Source: Lentzea waywayandensis
GTDB taxonomy: Bacteria; Actinomycetota; Actinomycetes; Mycobacteriales; Pseudonocardiaceae
Reading direction: 5' to 3'
Length of the DNA: 64,000 nt
NCBI RefSeq assembly: GCF_900115955.1
Contig: NZ_FOYL01000009.1
Coordinates: 1 to 64,000, forward strand
Shown here one piece after another: positions 42,645-51,365 of the stretch. Below the pieces are notes generated by a model. The model was not told the origin of the DNA. It made no database searches and saw nothing but the letters and a program-made list of their open reading frames with translations. Position 1 is the stretch's first letter. Each line of letters opens with the position of its first letter. Both the position numbers and the translations under genes were made by a program.

Positions 42645-43253
42645 TCAGCCGATCGGGAAGTCGAAGTAGGTGTCCGGATAGGGCTCGTCGATCAGCGTGT
42701 AGTGCCACCATTCGCTGTCGTAGCGGTGGAACCCGCAGGCTTCCATGATGGAGCAGAGGTGCTGCCGGTTCGCCGTTTCGGCCTCCGTGATCCCGAACGC
42801 GCCGTGGTGCGAGATCGGGTCCATCAGGTCGTGGTCGCCGCCCATCGGCACGAGTTCGCCGGTGATGAGGTGGTAGAGCGTCAGGTCGACGGTGCTGCCC
42901 CGGCTGTGACCTGATCTCCTTGCCACGTAACCCTGTTCGAACATCTCGGCCCTGGTGATGTTCGGGTGGAACCGCGCCTTCGTCCGCCCGTCCTCGGGTT
43001 GGTCCGCCCAGCGCAGGAAGCAGTCCACGGCCCGTTGCGGGCGGTAGCCGTCCCACAGCAGCAGGCCGAAGCCGAGCGACTCGGCCTTCTCGTGCGCCTT
43101 CTCCAGGGCCACGGTCAAGGCGCGAGTGCCGACGACGCGGTTGACGAGATAGCCGTCTACGGGTTTGCCGGTGAAGTTGTCCCATGTGGCGTACTTGGCG
43201 TCCCAGCGGATTCCCGGCGCGCACTCGTCCACGAAGACGAAGTCCGGGTTCAC
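42645..43253 (-). CDS. vanX: D-Ala-D-Ala dipeptidase VanX
   Basis: A 202-aa zinc peptidase that removes D-Ala-D-Ala so only D-Ala-D-Lac enters the cell wall precursor. Zinc ligands H116, D123 and H184, catalytic base E181 and the stabilising R71 fall at the same numbers as in enterococcal VanX. Motifs: WDGYRP, SGHSRGSTVDLT, SEWWHY. GTG start 43253 overlaps the ligase stop (GTGA), so all three genes of vanHAX are coupled. Confidence 0.95.
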   Translation of the reverse strand: MNPDFVFVDECAPGIRWDAKYATWDNFTGKPVDGYLVNRVVGTRALTVALEKAHEKAESLGFGLLLWDGYRPQRAVDCFLRWADQPEDGRTKARFHPNITRAEMFEQGYVARRSGHSRGSTVDLTLYHLITGELVPMGGDHDLMDPISHHGAFGITEAETANRQHLCSIMEACGFHRYDSEWWHYTLIDEPYPDTYFDFPIG

Positions 43254-44266
43254 TGGAACCTTCCCGTCAGCGCCAGCGACACCAGCCGGTCGATCACGTC
43301 ACCGAGCGACAGGCCCGCGGCCGCCATCATCCTCGGGTAACGGCTGTAGGACGTGAGGCCGGGCATGGTGTTGACCTCGTTGAGGACGACTTTTCCCTCC
43401 GACGTCAGGAACATGTCCACCCGGGCCAGGCCCGAGCAGCCCAACGCGCGGTAGATGACCTTCGCCGTCTCCTGGACGAGTGCGCGCGACTCCGCAGGGA
43501 TGTCCGCGGGCACGATGAACGTCGAGTTCTCCGAACCGGCCTCGGGCGTGCTTTCCTGGTGGATGCGGAAGAAGCCGTGGGTCAGCGCGACGCGGTCCAG
43601 TTCGCCGGCGATCAGGTCGAGGTCGTCGCCCAGGATCGAACAGCCGATCTCGCTGCCGGCCACGGCCTCCTCGATCAGCACCTTCGAGTCGTACTGCCGG
43701 GCGACCTCCACCGCGACCGCCAGTTCGTCCTCTGTGGACACCTTGGTGACGCCGAAGGACGATCCGGAGCGGGCAGGTTTGACGAACACCGGGTAGGTGA
43801 GCTCGCCGGGTTCGATCTTCTCGTTCGGCGTCACCGTCCAGAAGTTCGGTGTCGCGACGCCGGCGCTCCTGGCGACGACGTACGTGAGCGACTTGTCCAT
43901 GCACAGCGCGGAACTCTGGACGTCGCACCCGATGTACGGGACACCCGACAACTCCAGCAGGCCCTGCGTCGCGCCGTCCTCCCCCAGCCTGCCGTGCAGC
44001 ACCGGGAACACGACGTCCAGGCCGATCGGCTCGAACCGGTCCTCGTCCAGGACGAGCAGGCCGCCGCGCGAGAGCACGACCGGGCGGCCGTCTCCCGCGT
44101 CCGGGCCGTCGCACAGCGTCCAGTCGCCGCCGCGCGTGATCTTGATCCAGAACGGGTCGTACTTCGCGGTGTCTAGGCTTCGCGCGACCTCCTGCGCGGA
44201 CTTCACCGAGACGGGATGTTCCTCGAACGATCCGCCGAAGATGATCCCGATCTTCACCTTGGTCAT
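43250..44266 (-). CDS. vanA: D-alanine-D-lactate ligase VanA type
   Basis: 338 aa, ATP-grasp ligase. The start is ATG 44266, overlapping the vanH stop (ATGA). N-terminal GIIFGGSFEEHPVSVKSA, the omega-loop region GFFRIHQE with H236 (equivalent to VanA H244, which selects D-lactate over D-alanine), and the C-terminal VNTMPGLTSYSRYPRMMAAAG all match VanA/VanM-type depsipeptide ligases rather than housekeeping Ddl. Confers high-level glycopeptide resistance together with VanH and VanX. In actinomycetes this is often self-protection or defence against glycopeptide producers. Confidence 0.94.
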   Translation of the reverse strand: MTKVKIGIIFGGSFEEHPVSVKSAQEVARSLDTAKYDPFWIKITRGGDWTLCDGPDAGDGRPVVLSRGGLLVLDEDRFEPIGLDVVFPVLHGRLGEDGATQGLLELSGVPYIGCDVQSSALCMDKSLTYVVARSAGVATPNFWTVTPNEKIEPGELTYPVFVKPARSGSSFGVTKVSTEDELAVAVEVARQYDSKVLIEEAVAGSEIGCSILGDDLDLIAGELDRVALTHGFFRIHQESTPEAGSENSTFIVPADIPAESRALVQETAKVIYRALGCSGLARVDMFLTSEGKVVLNEVNTMPGLTSYSRYPRMMAAAGLSLGDVIDRLVSLALTGRFQ

Positions 44267-45225
44267 GCGTTTCCCCCGTTCTCGAAGTTCAGGCAGTTGA
44301 TGAGACTGTTCTCCACGGTGTCGCTCAGGGCGTGGTCCGTGTAATAGGCCGTGTGCGGACTGACGAGCACGTTCGGCATTCTTTGCAGCCGCGTCAGCGG
44401 TTCGCTGTCGATCTCGCGGGCACGGCAGTCGGTGTAGAAGATTCCTTCTTCGCCTTCGACGACGTCCACTGCCGCTCCGCCCAGGCTGCCGCTTTCCAAC
44501 GCCTCGACCAACGCTTTGGTGTCGATGAGCGGGCCGCGTCCGGTGTTGATGACGACCGCGCCCTGTTTCATCAGCCCGATGCGGTCGCGGTCGAGGAGGT
44601 GATGTGTTCCCGCGTTCAACGGCGTGTGCAGCGTGACGATGTCGCACAGCCGCAGCAGTTCGTCCAGCGGCACGTAGTCGGCCGAGTTGCGCGGCCTGCT
44701 GTCGTGGGCCAGCACGCCACAGCCGAAGCCGCGCAGCCGGTCCAAGACCGCCACGCCGATGCGCCCGGTGCCGATCACCCCGACGGTCAGGTCGCGCAGT
44801 TCCCTGCCACGCACGGCCTGAAGCCGGTAGTCGTGCAGGTCAGCGCGCCTGAGGACGGACTTCATGTCGCGGATGACCATCAGCATCAACATCACCGTGT
44901 AGTCGGCGACGCTGTCAGGTGAGTAGGCGATGTTCCCGACGGTGATGCCGACGCTCTCGGCGTGCTCGACGTCGATGTGGTCGAACCCGACGCTTCTGGT
45001 GGAGACGTACCGCACGCCGGCACGGCTGAGCGCGGAAAGCGTGGAGCGGGTGACTCGGGTTTTGTGGCCGATGCTGACGCACTGGTTTCCGAGTGCCAGT
45101 TCAGCGTTGGCCTCGGATACCGCTTCTTCCGTGATGGTCGGTGTCACGCCGCAGCGGGGTGCCATTTTCCGGAACAGGACGGCCTCGTCCTGCCCGCACC
45201 CGTAAATCGTGATGCCCGTTGCCAT
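44263..45225 (-). CDS. vanH: D-lactate dehydrogenase VanH
   Basis: A 320-aa D-2-hydroxyacid dehydrogenase converting pyruvate to D-lactate for VanA. The NAD site is GVIGTGRIGVAV. Catalytic Arg is in INTGRGPLID, Glu in VVEGEEGIFY and His in VSPHTAYYT. It is the first gene of vanHAX, with a 4-nt overlap to vanA. The promoter region carries a repeat shared with the vanS promoter. Confidence 0.94.
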   Translation of the reverse strand: MATGITIYGCGQDEAVLFRKMAPRCGVTPTITEEAVSEANAELALGNQCVSIGHKTRVTRSTLSALSRAGVRYVSTRSVGFDHIDVEHAESVGITVGNIAYSPDSVADYTVMLMLMVIRDMKSVLRRADLHDYRLQAVRGRELRDLTVGVIGTGRIGVAVLDRLRGFGCGVLAHDSRPRNSADYVPLDELLRLCDIVTLHTPLNAGTHHLLDRDRIGLMKQGAVVINTGRGPLIDTKALVEALESGSLGGAAVDVVEGEEGIFYTDCRAREIDSEPLTRLQRMPNVLVSPHTAYYTDHALSDTVENSLINCLNFENGGNA

Positions 45226-45273
45226 GTGCCTCAGTCAAGACAGCACGGCGTTGCCGGTCCGTATGCGATTTTC

Positions 45274-45289
45274 GATATACCGGCGATAT
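45274..45289 (-). promoter_or_regulatory. candidate VanR box upstream of vanHAX
   Basis: On the plus strand gataccggcgatat is seen inside gatataccggcgatat: two CGATATA units 11 bp apart. It lies 49 bp before the vanH start. Relative to transcription it points opposite to the copy at vanS. Confidence 0.55.
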
Positions 45290-45294
45290 AGCCG

Positions 45295-45933
45295 CTATTC
45301 GGCCGTGGACACCATCAGACCGATGGCGGCGGGCAGCTCGACGCGCAACTGGGCGACGCTGTCCGCGTTGCCCGCCAGGTGGTTCAGCAGCGCCCGCTGG
45401 AAGATGCCGTCGAGCGTCACGTAGATCATGCCGGGCGAGACGGCGACCGTGCCGCCGACCAGTTCGGCGTAGCGGCTGACCACGCGCCACACCATGTCCT
45501 CGCGGTGGCCGTCGATCTCCAGCACGTCGGCGCGGAACGACTCGTCGAACAGGCTCTGGTTGCGCAGGTCGTACCAGAGGCGGTGCAGCGTCGCGTCCTG
45601 GCCGAGGGTGTCGAAGAACATCGCCACGAACTCGTCGCGCAGCTGATCCGCGGTCGCGGAAGTGGCCACGACCTCGTCGTAGCGCGTCACGCAGACGACC
45701 TCGTACTGGCGGACGGCCTCGGTGATCAGGTCGCGCTTGTCCGCGAAGTAGTAGTGCAGGACGCCGTGGGAGAACTCGGAGTTCTGCGCTATCTCCCGCA
45801 GGCTCGTGCGGGCGTACCCCAGTTCGGCCAGCGTGTGCAGGGTCGCCACGGCAAGCTCGGTCCGCCGGGCGTCGAACTTGTCGACCTGCCGGCGGGTGAT
45901 GCGGTCCTGCTTGCGCGAAGCGACATCCGTCAC
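45295..45933 (-). CDS. TetR-family transcriptional regulator
   Basis: 212 aa, with GTG start 45933 chosen because the longer frame runs into the operator region. The HTH is TSLREIAQNSEFSHGVLHYYFADKRDLITEAV. The C-terminal domain resembles the BetI/TetR_C_6 type. It is divergent from the three-gene SDR/ligase module, and the A/T-rich space between them holds three related inverted repeats, so it is very likely the repressor of that module. Confidence 0.88.
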   Translation of the reverse strand: MTDVASRKQDRITRRQVDKFDARRTELAVATLHTLAELGYARTSLREIAQNSEFSHGVLHYYFADKRDLITEAVRQYEVVCVTRYDEVVATSATADQLRDEFVAMFFDTLGQDATLHRLWYDLRNQSLFDESFRADVLEIDGHREDMVWRVVSRYAELVGGTVAVSPGMIYVTLDGIFQRALLNHLAGNADSVAQLRVELPAAIGLMVSTAE

Positions 45934-45975
45934 GCCTCGGATCCTAACGCTCACTGGGACAAACCTTGACCATTC

Positions 45976-46025
45976 GTCCAAAAAATCTTGGACAGTCGTC
46001 AAAGAAAAACTTGACGACTGTCAAG
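45976..46025. promoter_or_regulatory. operator cluster for the TetR/SDR module
   Basis: Three overlapping dyads lie in the 134-bp divergent region: gtccaaaaaatcttggac (45976-45993), ttggacagtcgtcaa (45989-46003) and cttgacgactgtcaag (46010-46025). The last two are inverted copies of TTGACAGTCGTCAA. The A/T richness marks the promoter. Confidence 0.65.
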
Positions 46026-46067
46026 GAAAAGCTAGGGTGTGAGCCATCTCACCGAGGAGGCGACTCA

Positions 46068-46871
46068 ATGACGAGTTATCAGCTGAGCGGGCGAAAAGCG
46101 CTGGTCACCGGGGGTGCGCGAGGTCTGGGCGCGGGCATGGCCCAGGCTTTGGCGCAGGCCGGCGCGGCGGTTCTGATCGGCGACGTCCTGGAGGAAGAGG
46201 GCAAGCAGACCGCCCAGGCGTTGCGTGACTCGGGCGCCACGGCGGAGTTCGTTCCGCTGGACGTCACCGACGACGCGAGCTGGGCCTCAGCGGTGAGCAC
46301 GGCGGTCGACGCGATCGGCGGCCTCGACATCCTCGTGAACAACGCGGGCATCGAGATCACCAGCCTGATCACCGAGCTCGACCCCGCCGACATCCGCAAG
46401 ATGCTCGACGTGAACGTCCTGGGCACCGCCCTGGGCATGAAGCACGGCCTGCGCGCGATGCGTCCCGGTGGCGCGGCGGGCAACGGCGGCTCGATCATCA
46501 GCGTCGCGTCCGTCGCGGCGACCATCGCGTTCCCCGGCATCAGCGTCTACTCGGCGACCAAGTCCGCCATCGACCGGCTGACCAGGGTCGCGGCCGCGGA
46601 GTCCGGCAAACTCGGCTACGGCGTGCGCGTCAACTGCATCTACCCCGGCCTCACGCCCACCGCCATGGGCAACCAGCTGGCCGTCGACTGCGCCCGGCTG
46701 GGCCTGTTCCCGTCGGTCGAGGCCGCCGTCGGCGCGGTCGTGGAGCTCACGCCGCTCGGCCGCCTCGGGCAGGTCGACGACATGGCCGACGCGGTGGTGT
46801 TCCTCGCGTCCGACGCCTCGAAGTTCATCACCGGAGCGGGTCTTCCGGTCGACGGCGGAATGGGGATGTGA
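46068..46871 (+). CDS. short-chain dehydrogenase of the SDR/saccharopine-like/ligase module
   Basis: 267 aa starting at ATG 46068 behind gaggagg. TGGARGLGAG cofactor loop, NNAG, catalytic Ser in ISVASV, and YSATK. The insertion AVDCARLGLFPSVEAA near the C-terminus widens the substrate lid. It is first in a three-gene operon with GTGA overlap to the next gene and is controlled by the divergent TetR. Probably oxidises or reduces a hydroxy- or keto-intermediate that is later activated to a CoA ester. Confidence 0.86.
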   Translation: MTSYQLSGRKALVTGGARGLGAGMAQALAQAGAAVLIGDVLEEEGKQTAQALRDSGATAEFVPLDVTDDASWASAVSTAVDAIGGLDILVNNAGIEITSLITELDPADIRKMLDVNVLGTALGMKHGLRAMRPGGAAGNGGSIISVASVAATIAFPGISVYSATKSAIDRLTRVAAAESGKLGYGVRVNCIYPGLTPTAMGNQLAVDCARLGLFPSVEAAVGAVVELTPLGRLGQVDDMADAVVFLASDASKFITGAGLPVDGGMGM

Positions 46872-48001
46872 CCGTGCCCACCGACAAGCCTGTCGTCGTC
46901 TACGGAGCCTCCGGCTACACCGGACGCCTGATCTGCGAGTACCTGCGCGAGTACGGCATCGGGTTCCTCGCCGCCGGCCGCGATGGCAAGAGGGTCAAGG
47001 AGACCGTGGACGCCGTGCCCGGCATCGACACGGTCTCCTACGAGATCGCGGAGGTCGAGCACACCGAGGCGGCGCTGACCGAGGCGTTCACCGGAGCCAA
47101 GGTCGTGCTCAACACCGTCGGCCCGTTCTCCCGCTACGGCCACGAAGCGGTGCGGGCGAGCCTGAACGTCGGCGCGCACTACACCGACACCAACGGCGAG
47201 CAGGACTGGATGATCGACGCCGACGCTCAGTACGGCGCCGAGTTCGCCAAGCAGGGCCTGCTCCTCTCCCCCGGCATCGCGCAGATGTACACGGTCGGCG
47301 AGATCGCCGCACAGATCTGCCTGGAGCAGCCCGGACTGGACACTTTGGACATCGGGGTGTTCTGGAAGGGTTATCCCACCGTCGCTTCCACCAACACCAT
47401 CCTCACGAACGCCGCGTTCTCGAAGGCCTTCTACCTGGAGCAGAACGAGTACGTCGAGTGGCCCGCCGACGCCGGTCTCTACGAGCTCGTCGTGCCCGGC
47501 CAGCACGAGCTGGGCCTGGCGCTGCCGTGGGGCGGAACGGCCCATCCGGTGTGGTTCAAGAGGGATCCGCGCGTCGCGTCGGTGCGGGCGCTCGGCGGCG
47601 TGTTCAACCGGCCGTTGATGCAGGGTGTGCCGCAGATCGTCGCGGCGGCGCTGGAGCAGATGGAAGGCAAGTCGGACAAGGAGAAGTACGAGATCGTCGA
47701 CGCGTTCTCCGCCCAGGTGCGCAGTGAGATGCCGCCGCGCGAGAACCCGCGGATCAACATCTCGCTGGACTCCGTGCACGCCTCGGGTCCGCTGGGCCGC
47801 GCGCATTGCGTGATCCACGGCAACTGCAACTACAAGCAGACGGCGTTGCTGAACGTGCACGCCGCCGTGCACCTGTTGCAGGACGCGCCTCGCCGCGTCG
47901 GGTTCGCGTCCGGCTGCCAGGCGTTCGGGCACCGGGAGCTGCTCGGCGCGCTGCGGTCGTTCGGCCTGGTGCTCGACCCGATCGTCGAAGTGCACCGCTG
48001 A
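46868..48001 (+). CDS. saccharopine-dehydrogenase-like NAD(P)-binding protein (DUF5938 type)
   Basis: A 377-aa protein. The N-terminal Rossmann fold starts VVVYGASGYTGRLICEYL and continues with VVLNTVGPFSRYGHEAVRA and GAHYTDTNGEQDW, as in trans-acting enoyl reductase and saccharopine-dehydrogenase-like proteins. The C-terminal half (GVFWKGYPTVASTNTI, VHAAVHLLQDAP) has no function known to me. It is coupled at both ends (GTGA and TGATG), placing it between an SDR and an acyl-CoA ligase. Confidence 0.75.
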   Translation: MTVPTDKPVVVYGASGYTGRLICEYLREYGIGFLAAGRDGKRVKETVDAVPGIDTVSYEIAEVEHTEAALTEAFTGAKVVLNTVGPFSRYGHEAVRASLNVGAHYTDTNGEQDWMIDADAQYGAEFAKQGLLLSPGIAQMYTVGEIAAQICLEQPGLDTLDIGVFWKGYPTVASTNTILTNAAFSKAFYLEQNEYVEWPADAGLYELVVPGQHELGLALPWGGTAHPVWFKRDPRVASVRALGGVFNRPLMQGVPQIVAAALEQMEGKSDKEKYEIVDAFSAQVRSEMPPRENPRINISLDSVHASGPLGRAHCVIHGNCNYKQTALLNVHAAVHLLQDAPRRVGFASGCQAFGHRELLGALRSFGLVLDPIVEVHR

Positions 48002-49539
48002 TGCGCCTCTGCGACTACCTGGACAAGGGCGCGTCGCTCGGGGGCGACGCGCCCTGCCTGACCATCGGCGGGGTCTCGCAGAGCTACGCCGAGGTGCAGC
48101 AACGCTCCCGTGCGATCGCGGGAGCGTTGCAGGGCAGCGGAATCGGCCCCGGCGACCGGGTCGCGGTGCTGTCGGCGAACGACCCGCTCGCGCTCACCTG
48201 CGTCTTCGGCATCTCGCGGGCCGGTGCGGTGTGGTGCCCGGTCAACCCGCGCAACGAGGCGGCGGAGAACCGCGAGCTGCTCGACCTGTTCGGGTGCCGG
48301 TGCCTGTTCTTCCAGGCGAAGTTCACGCCGCTAGTCGACCGGATCAAGGGTGACCTGCCCGCGCTGACCACGCTGGTGTGCCTGGACGGCGAGGTGGAGG
48401 GCGCGGTCACGTTCTCCGACTGGCTTTCCGAGCACGGACGTGAGCCGGAACCGGTCTCCGTGGCCGACGACGACCTCTGCGTGCTGGCGGGCACCGGTGG
48501 CACGACCGGACGCCCCAAGGGCGTGCGCCTGACCGGGCACAACCTGGAGACCGCGACCGCGCTGACGCTGATGAGCTACCCGTTCAGCGCCCGGCCGCGC
48601 TACCTCGCGCTCGCCCCGCTCACGCACTCGGCGGGCGTGCTCACGTTCCCGATCATGTCGCTGGGCGGCGAGACGGTGATCATGCCCGCGCCGGACCTCG
48701 GCGAGTTCCTGCGGCTGATCGAGCACCACCGCATCACGCACGCGTTCCTGCCGCCGACCGTGATCTACGGCCTGCTCGACCACCCCGCCCTGGACTCGAC
48801 GCAACTCGGTTCGCTGCAATGCCTCTGGTACGGCGCCGCACCGATGTCCCCGGTGCGGCTCACCGAGGCGTTGCACCGAATCGGGCCCGTGATGGGGCAG
48901 CTGTTCGGGCAGACCGAGGCGCCGAACATGATCGCCACCCTCGCCCCTGCCGACCACTTCCTGCCCGACGGGTCGATCGCGGTCGACCGGCTGTCGTCCG
49001 CGGGCAGGCCCACGCCGCTGACCCAGGTCGCGATCATGGCCGCGGACGGCACGCTGCTGCCGCCGGGTGAACGCGGCGAGATCGTCGTGCGCGGGCCGTT
49101 GGTGATGGCCGGATATCACGAGAATCCGGCCGCCACGGCCGAGGTGAGTGCTTTCGGCTGGCACCACACCGGTGACATCGGGTACCTCGACGCGGACAAC
49201 TACCTGTTCATCGTCGACCGCGCCAAGGACATGATCATCACGGGCGGCTTCAACGTGTACTCGGCCGAGGTCGAGCAGGCGTTGCGGGCGCATCCGGCGG
49301 TCCAGGACAGCGCAGTCGTCGGACTGCCCGACGCCAAGTGGGGCGAGCGGGTGACCGCCGTGGTGCAGCTGCGGGTCTCCGGCCACGCCGACGCCGACGC
49401 GTTGATCGCGTTCGTGAAGGAGCAGCTGGGCAGTGTGAAGGCGCCGAAGCAGGTGGAGATCTGGCCGGACCTGCCGCGGTCCAAGGTGGGCAAGGTGCTC
49501 AAGGCCGAGATCAGGCAACAGCTGACCTCCGGGCCCTGA
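48001..49539 (+). CDS. AMP-dependent acyl-CoA synthetase/ligase
   Basis: A 512-aa ANL-superfamily enzyme that activates a carboxylic acid via acyl-AMP. Core motifs: P-loop GTGGTTGRPKGV; GQTEAPN; HTGDIGYLD; hinge DRAKDMIITGGFNVY; catalytic Lys in PRSKVGKVLK. ATG 48001 overlaps the preceding stop. The substrate class (fatty, aromatic or terpenoid acid) cannot be read from the sequence. Its 3' end overlaps the convergent NmrA-like gene by 29 bp. Confidence 0.9.
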   Translation: MRLCDYLDKGASLGGDAPCLTIGGVSQSYAEVQQRSRAIAGALQGSGIGPGDRVAVLSANDPLALTCVFGISRAGAVWCPVNPRNEAAENRELLDLFGCRCLFFQAKFTPLVDRIKGDLPALTTLVCLDGEVEGAVTFSDWLSEHGREPEPVSVADDDLCVLAGTGGTTGRPKGVRLTGHNLETATALTLMSYPFSARPRYLALAPLTHSAGVLTFPIMSLGGETVIMPAPDLGEFLRLIEHHRITHAFLPPTVIYGLLDHPALDSTQLGSLQCLWYGAAPMSPVRLTEALHRIGPVMGQLFGQTEAPNMIATLAPADHFLPDGSIAVDRLSSAGRPTPLTQVAIMAADGTLLPPGERGEIVVRGPLVMAGYHENPAATAEVSAFGWHHTGDIGYLDADNYLFIVDRAKDMIITGGFNVYSAEVEQALRAHPAVQDSAVVGLPDAKWGERVTAVVQLRVSGHADADALIAFVKEQLGSVKAPKQVEIWPDLPRSKVGKVLKAEIRQQLTSGP

Positions 49540-50269
49540 GCTCGGCGAGGTGCTCCTCGAACGTGCCCGAGGCCTCGGTGAACGGCCCCTGCGGCAGCAA
49601 CGCGCCACCGGTCATGGCCTTGCCGACCCGGCCGGGCAGCCGCACCGGGATGAGGATCTTGCGGTCACCTCGCGCCTCGGCGATCTGCTTCGCCATGTCC
49701 TGCATCCACAGCTCCCGAGGCCCGGCGATCGGCGGCACGTACCGCCCGCCGGGCCGTCCCACCAGCTCCACCAGCCTCCTGGCCACGTCGGCCGTCGCGA
49801 CCGGGCGGCACAGCATCTTCGGCACCACGACGAACGGGCCGCGTGCGTCGAGCAGCGGTTCGGCGAACTCGTGGAACTGGGTGGCGCGCAGGATCGTCCA
49901 CGGCAGCGGACCACCGCTGACCAACTCCTCCTGCCGGCGTTTGCCCATGTAATAGCCCGCGTCCACCTTGTCGACGCCCACAATGGACAGCGCCAGGAAA
50001 TGGCCGGCCCCTGCCCGCACGCCCGCGTCGAGCAGGTTGGTGGTCACGGTGCCGAAGAACCTGACGGCCGCCTTCTTGCTCAGCAGCATCTGGTTGCTGA
50101 CGTCGATGATCGCCTCGCAGCCCTTCAGCCGCTCCACGAGCCCGTCCCCGGTCATCAGGTCCACACCGGCCCCTCGGGACAGCACCACGGCGTCGTGCCC
50201 AGACCGTTCCAGCTCACGCACCACGTGCCGGCCGACCGCACCCGTTCCCCCAGCCACTGCCACTCGCAT
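49511..50269 (-). CDS. NmrA/atypical SDR NAD(P)-binding protein
   Basis: A 252-aa single-domain Rossmann protein. The N-terminal motif is AVAGGTGAVGRHVV, then LSIVGVDKVDAGYYMGKRRQEELV with a Tyr-x-x-x-Lys-like YYMGK, and WTILRATQFHEF, as in NAD(P)H-binding (NmrA, SDR_a5-type) proteins. It may act as a redox sensor or quinone reductase. It stands alone, facing away from a decayed hydrolase and a TetR gene. Confidence 0.82.
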   Translation of the reverse strand: MRVAVAGGTGAVGRHVVRELERSGHDAVVLSRGAGVDLMTGDGLVERLKGCEAIIDVSNQMLLSKKAAVRFFGTVTTNLLDAGVRAGAGHFLALSIVGVDKVDAGYYMGKRRQEELVSGGPLPWTILRATQFHEFAEPLLDARGPFVVVPKMLCRPVATADVARRLVELVGRPGGRYVPPIAGPRELWMQDMAKQIAEARGDRKILIPVRLPGRVGKAMTGGALLPQGPFTEASGTFEEHLAELRARRSAVA

Positions 50270-50361
50270 CGCCGTTCTCCTCTCCTGACCTGGTCATCAG
50301 TGGGACGAGGTGGCGCGCCGATTCGTGACAGACGGCCGGTCACGAGCTGACAATTTCCTCA

Positions 50362-50700
50362 CAGGTGGTTGGCACCACGACCACCACCGCGACGAAGGCC
50401 CCGCACCCGCCCGCGGTCGAGTACGCCCCGCAGGTGCCCGAACGCTCGACAGGAACGTCTTCACACTGACCACTTCGGACGGTGTGCGTCTGTCCGCAAT
50501 GGAACTCGGGAGCGGCGATCGCGGTGTCCTGCTGTCCCACGAGCAGGGCTACTACATGTGCTCGTGGCTGGGCGAGGAACTGGCCGCGGCCGGGTATCAC
50601 GTCGTGCTGTTCGAGTACCGCAACCACGGCGCGTCGGAGATGTCCGAGGACTACAGCGGCAACATGATCAAGGAGACGCGGAGCGTCAGAGGCGGCGGGA
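50362..50700 (+). pseudogene. remnant of a secreted alpha/beta-hydrolase
   Basis: A Thr/Pro-rich linker typical of an exported protein (VVGTTTTTATKAPHPPAVE) is readable at 50365-50420 in one frame. The hydrolase N-terminus (NVFTLTTSDGVRLSAMELGSG, then LLSHEQGYYMCSWLGEELAAAGYHVVLFEYRNHG) follows in another. Signal peptide, nucleophile elbow and all later parts are missing. The second frame runs without stop into the TetR gene. The remaining bases of 50270-50756 hold the TetR promoter and nothing else that I recognise. Confidence 0.7.
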
Positions 50701-50756
50701 CTTCATCGACTCCGCCTTCCGAGGCTGAGCGGAGATCGACGGGTAGCGTTCAGGCC

Positions 50757-51365
50757 GTGGAACCTGTTGCGCTGCCGTTGGGACGTCCTCGAGAAGAGCG
50801 GGCCGATGCCGCGCGCAACCGTGCCCATCTGATCGCGGTGGCCCGGGAGATGGTCGCGGAGCTGGGCGTCGACAAGGTCACGATGGACGGGCTCGCCGAA
50901 CGCGCCGGCCTCGGCAAGGGCACCGTGTTCCGGCGCTTCCGCACCCGTGCGGGCATCTTCCACACCCTGCTGGACGAGGAGGAGACGCTCTTCCAGCAAC
51001 GAGTGATGGCCGGGCCGCCGCCGCTGGGACCCGGTGCACCGGCGGCCGAGAGGCTCACAGCCTTCGGGCGGGCACGGCTCGAGTTCCTGGTCGAGCACAT
51101 CGCCCTGGCGCGCGCCTCGCTGGACCCCGGCCAGCCCGTCCCCGCCGGGGACAGCCCCTCGCTGTTCCACGTCCACATGCTCCTCACCGAGGCATGTCCG
51201 GACGAGGCCGCCAGCGGCACGCTCGCACTTCAGCTCGTCGCCGCGCTGGAGGGGCCGATCCTGCTCTACCTCCAGACGCAGGACGGCGACGCGCCCGACC
51301 CGGGAGCCGTGGTGCACAACCTGATCACCAGCTGGCAGGTCCTGGTCGAGCGCGTCTGCCGCTAG
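50757..51365 (+). CDS. TetR-family transcriptional regulator
   Basis: 202 aa. I set the start at GTG 50757, because the upstream in-frame codons belong to a decayed hydrolase. The HTH is VTMDGLAERAGLGKGTVFRRFRTRAGIF. The C-terminal domain resembles SCO1712-type TetR regulators. The target may have been the lost hydrolase or the NmrA-like gene on the other side. Its end overlaps the convergent glycosidase by 4 bp. Confidence 0.84.
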   Translation: MEPVALPLGRPREERADAARNRAHLIAVAREMVAELGVDKVTMDGLAERAGLGKGTVFRRFRTRAGIFHTLLDEEETLFQQRVMAGPPPLGPGAPAAERLTAFGRARLEFLVEHIALARASLDPGQPVPAGDSPSLFHVHMLLTEACPDEAASGTLALQLVAALEGPILLYLQTQDGDAPDPGAVVHNLITSWQVLVERVCR

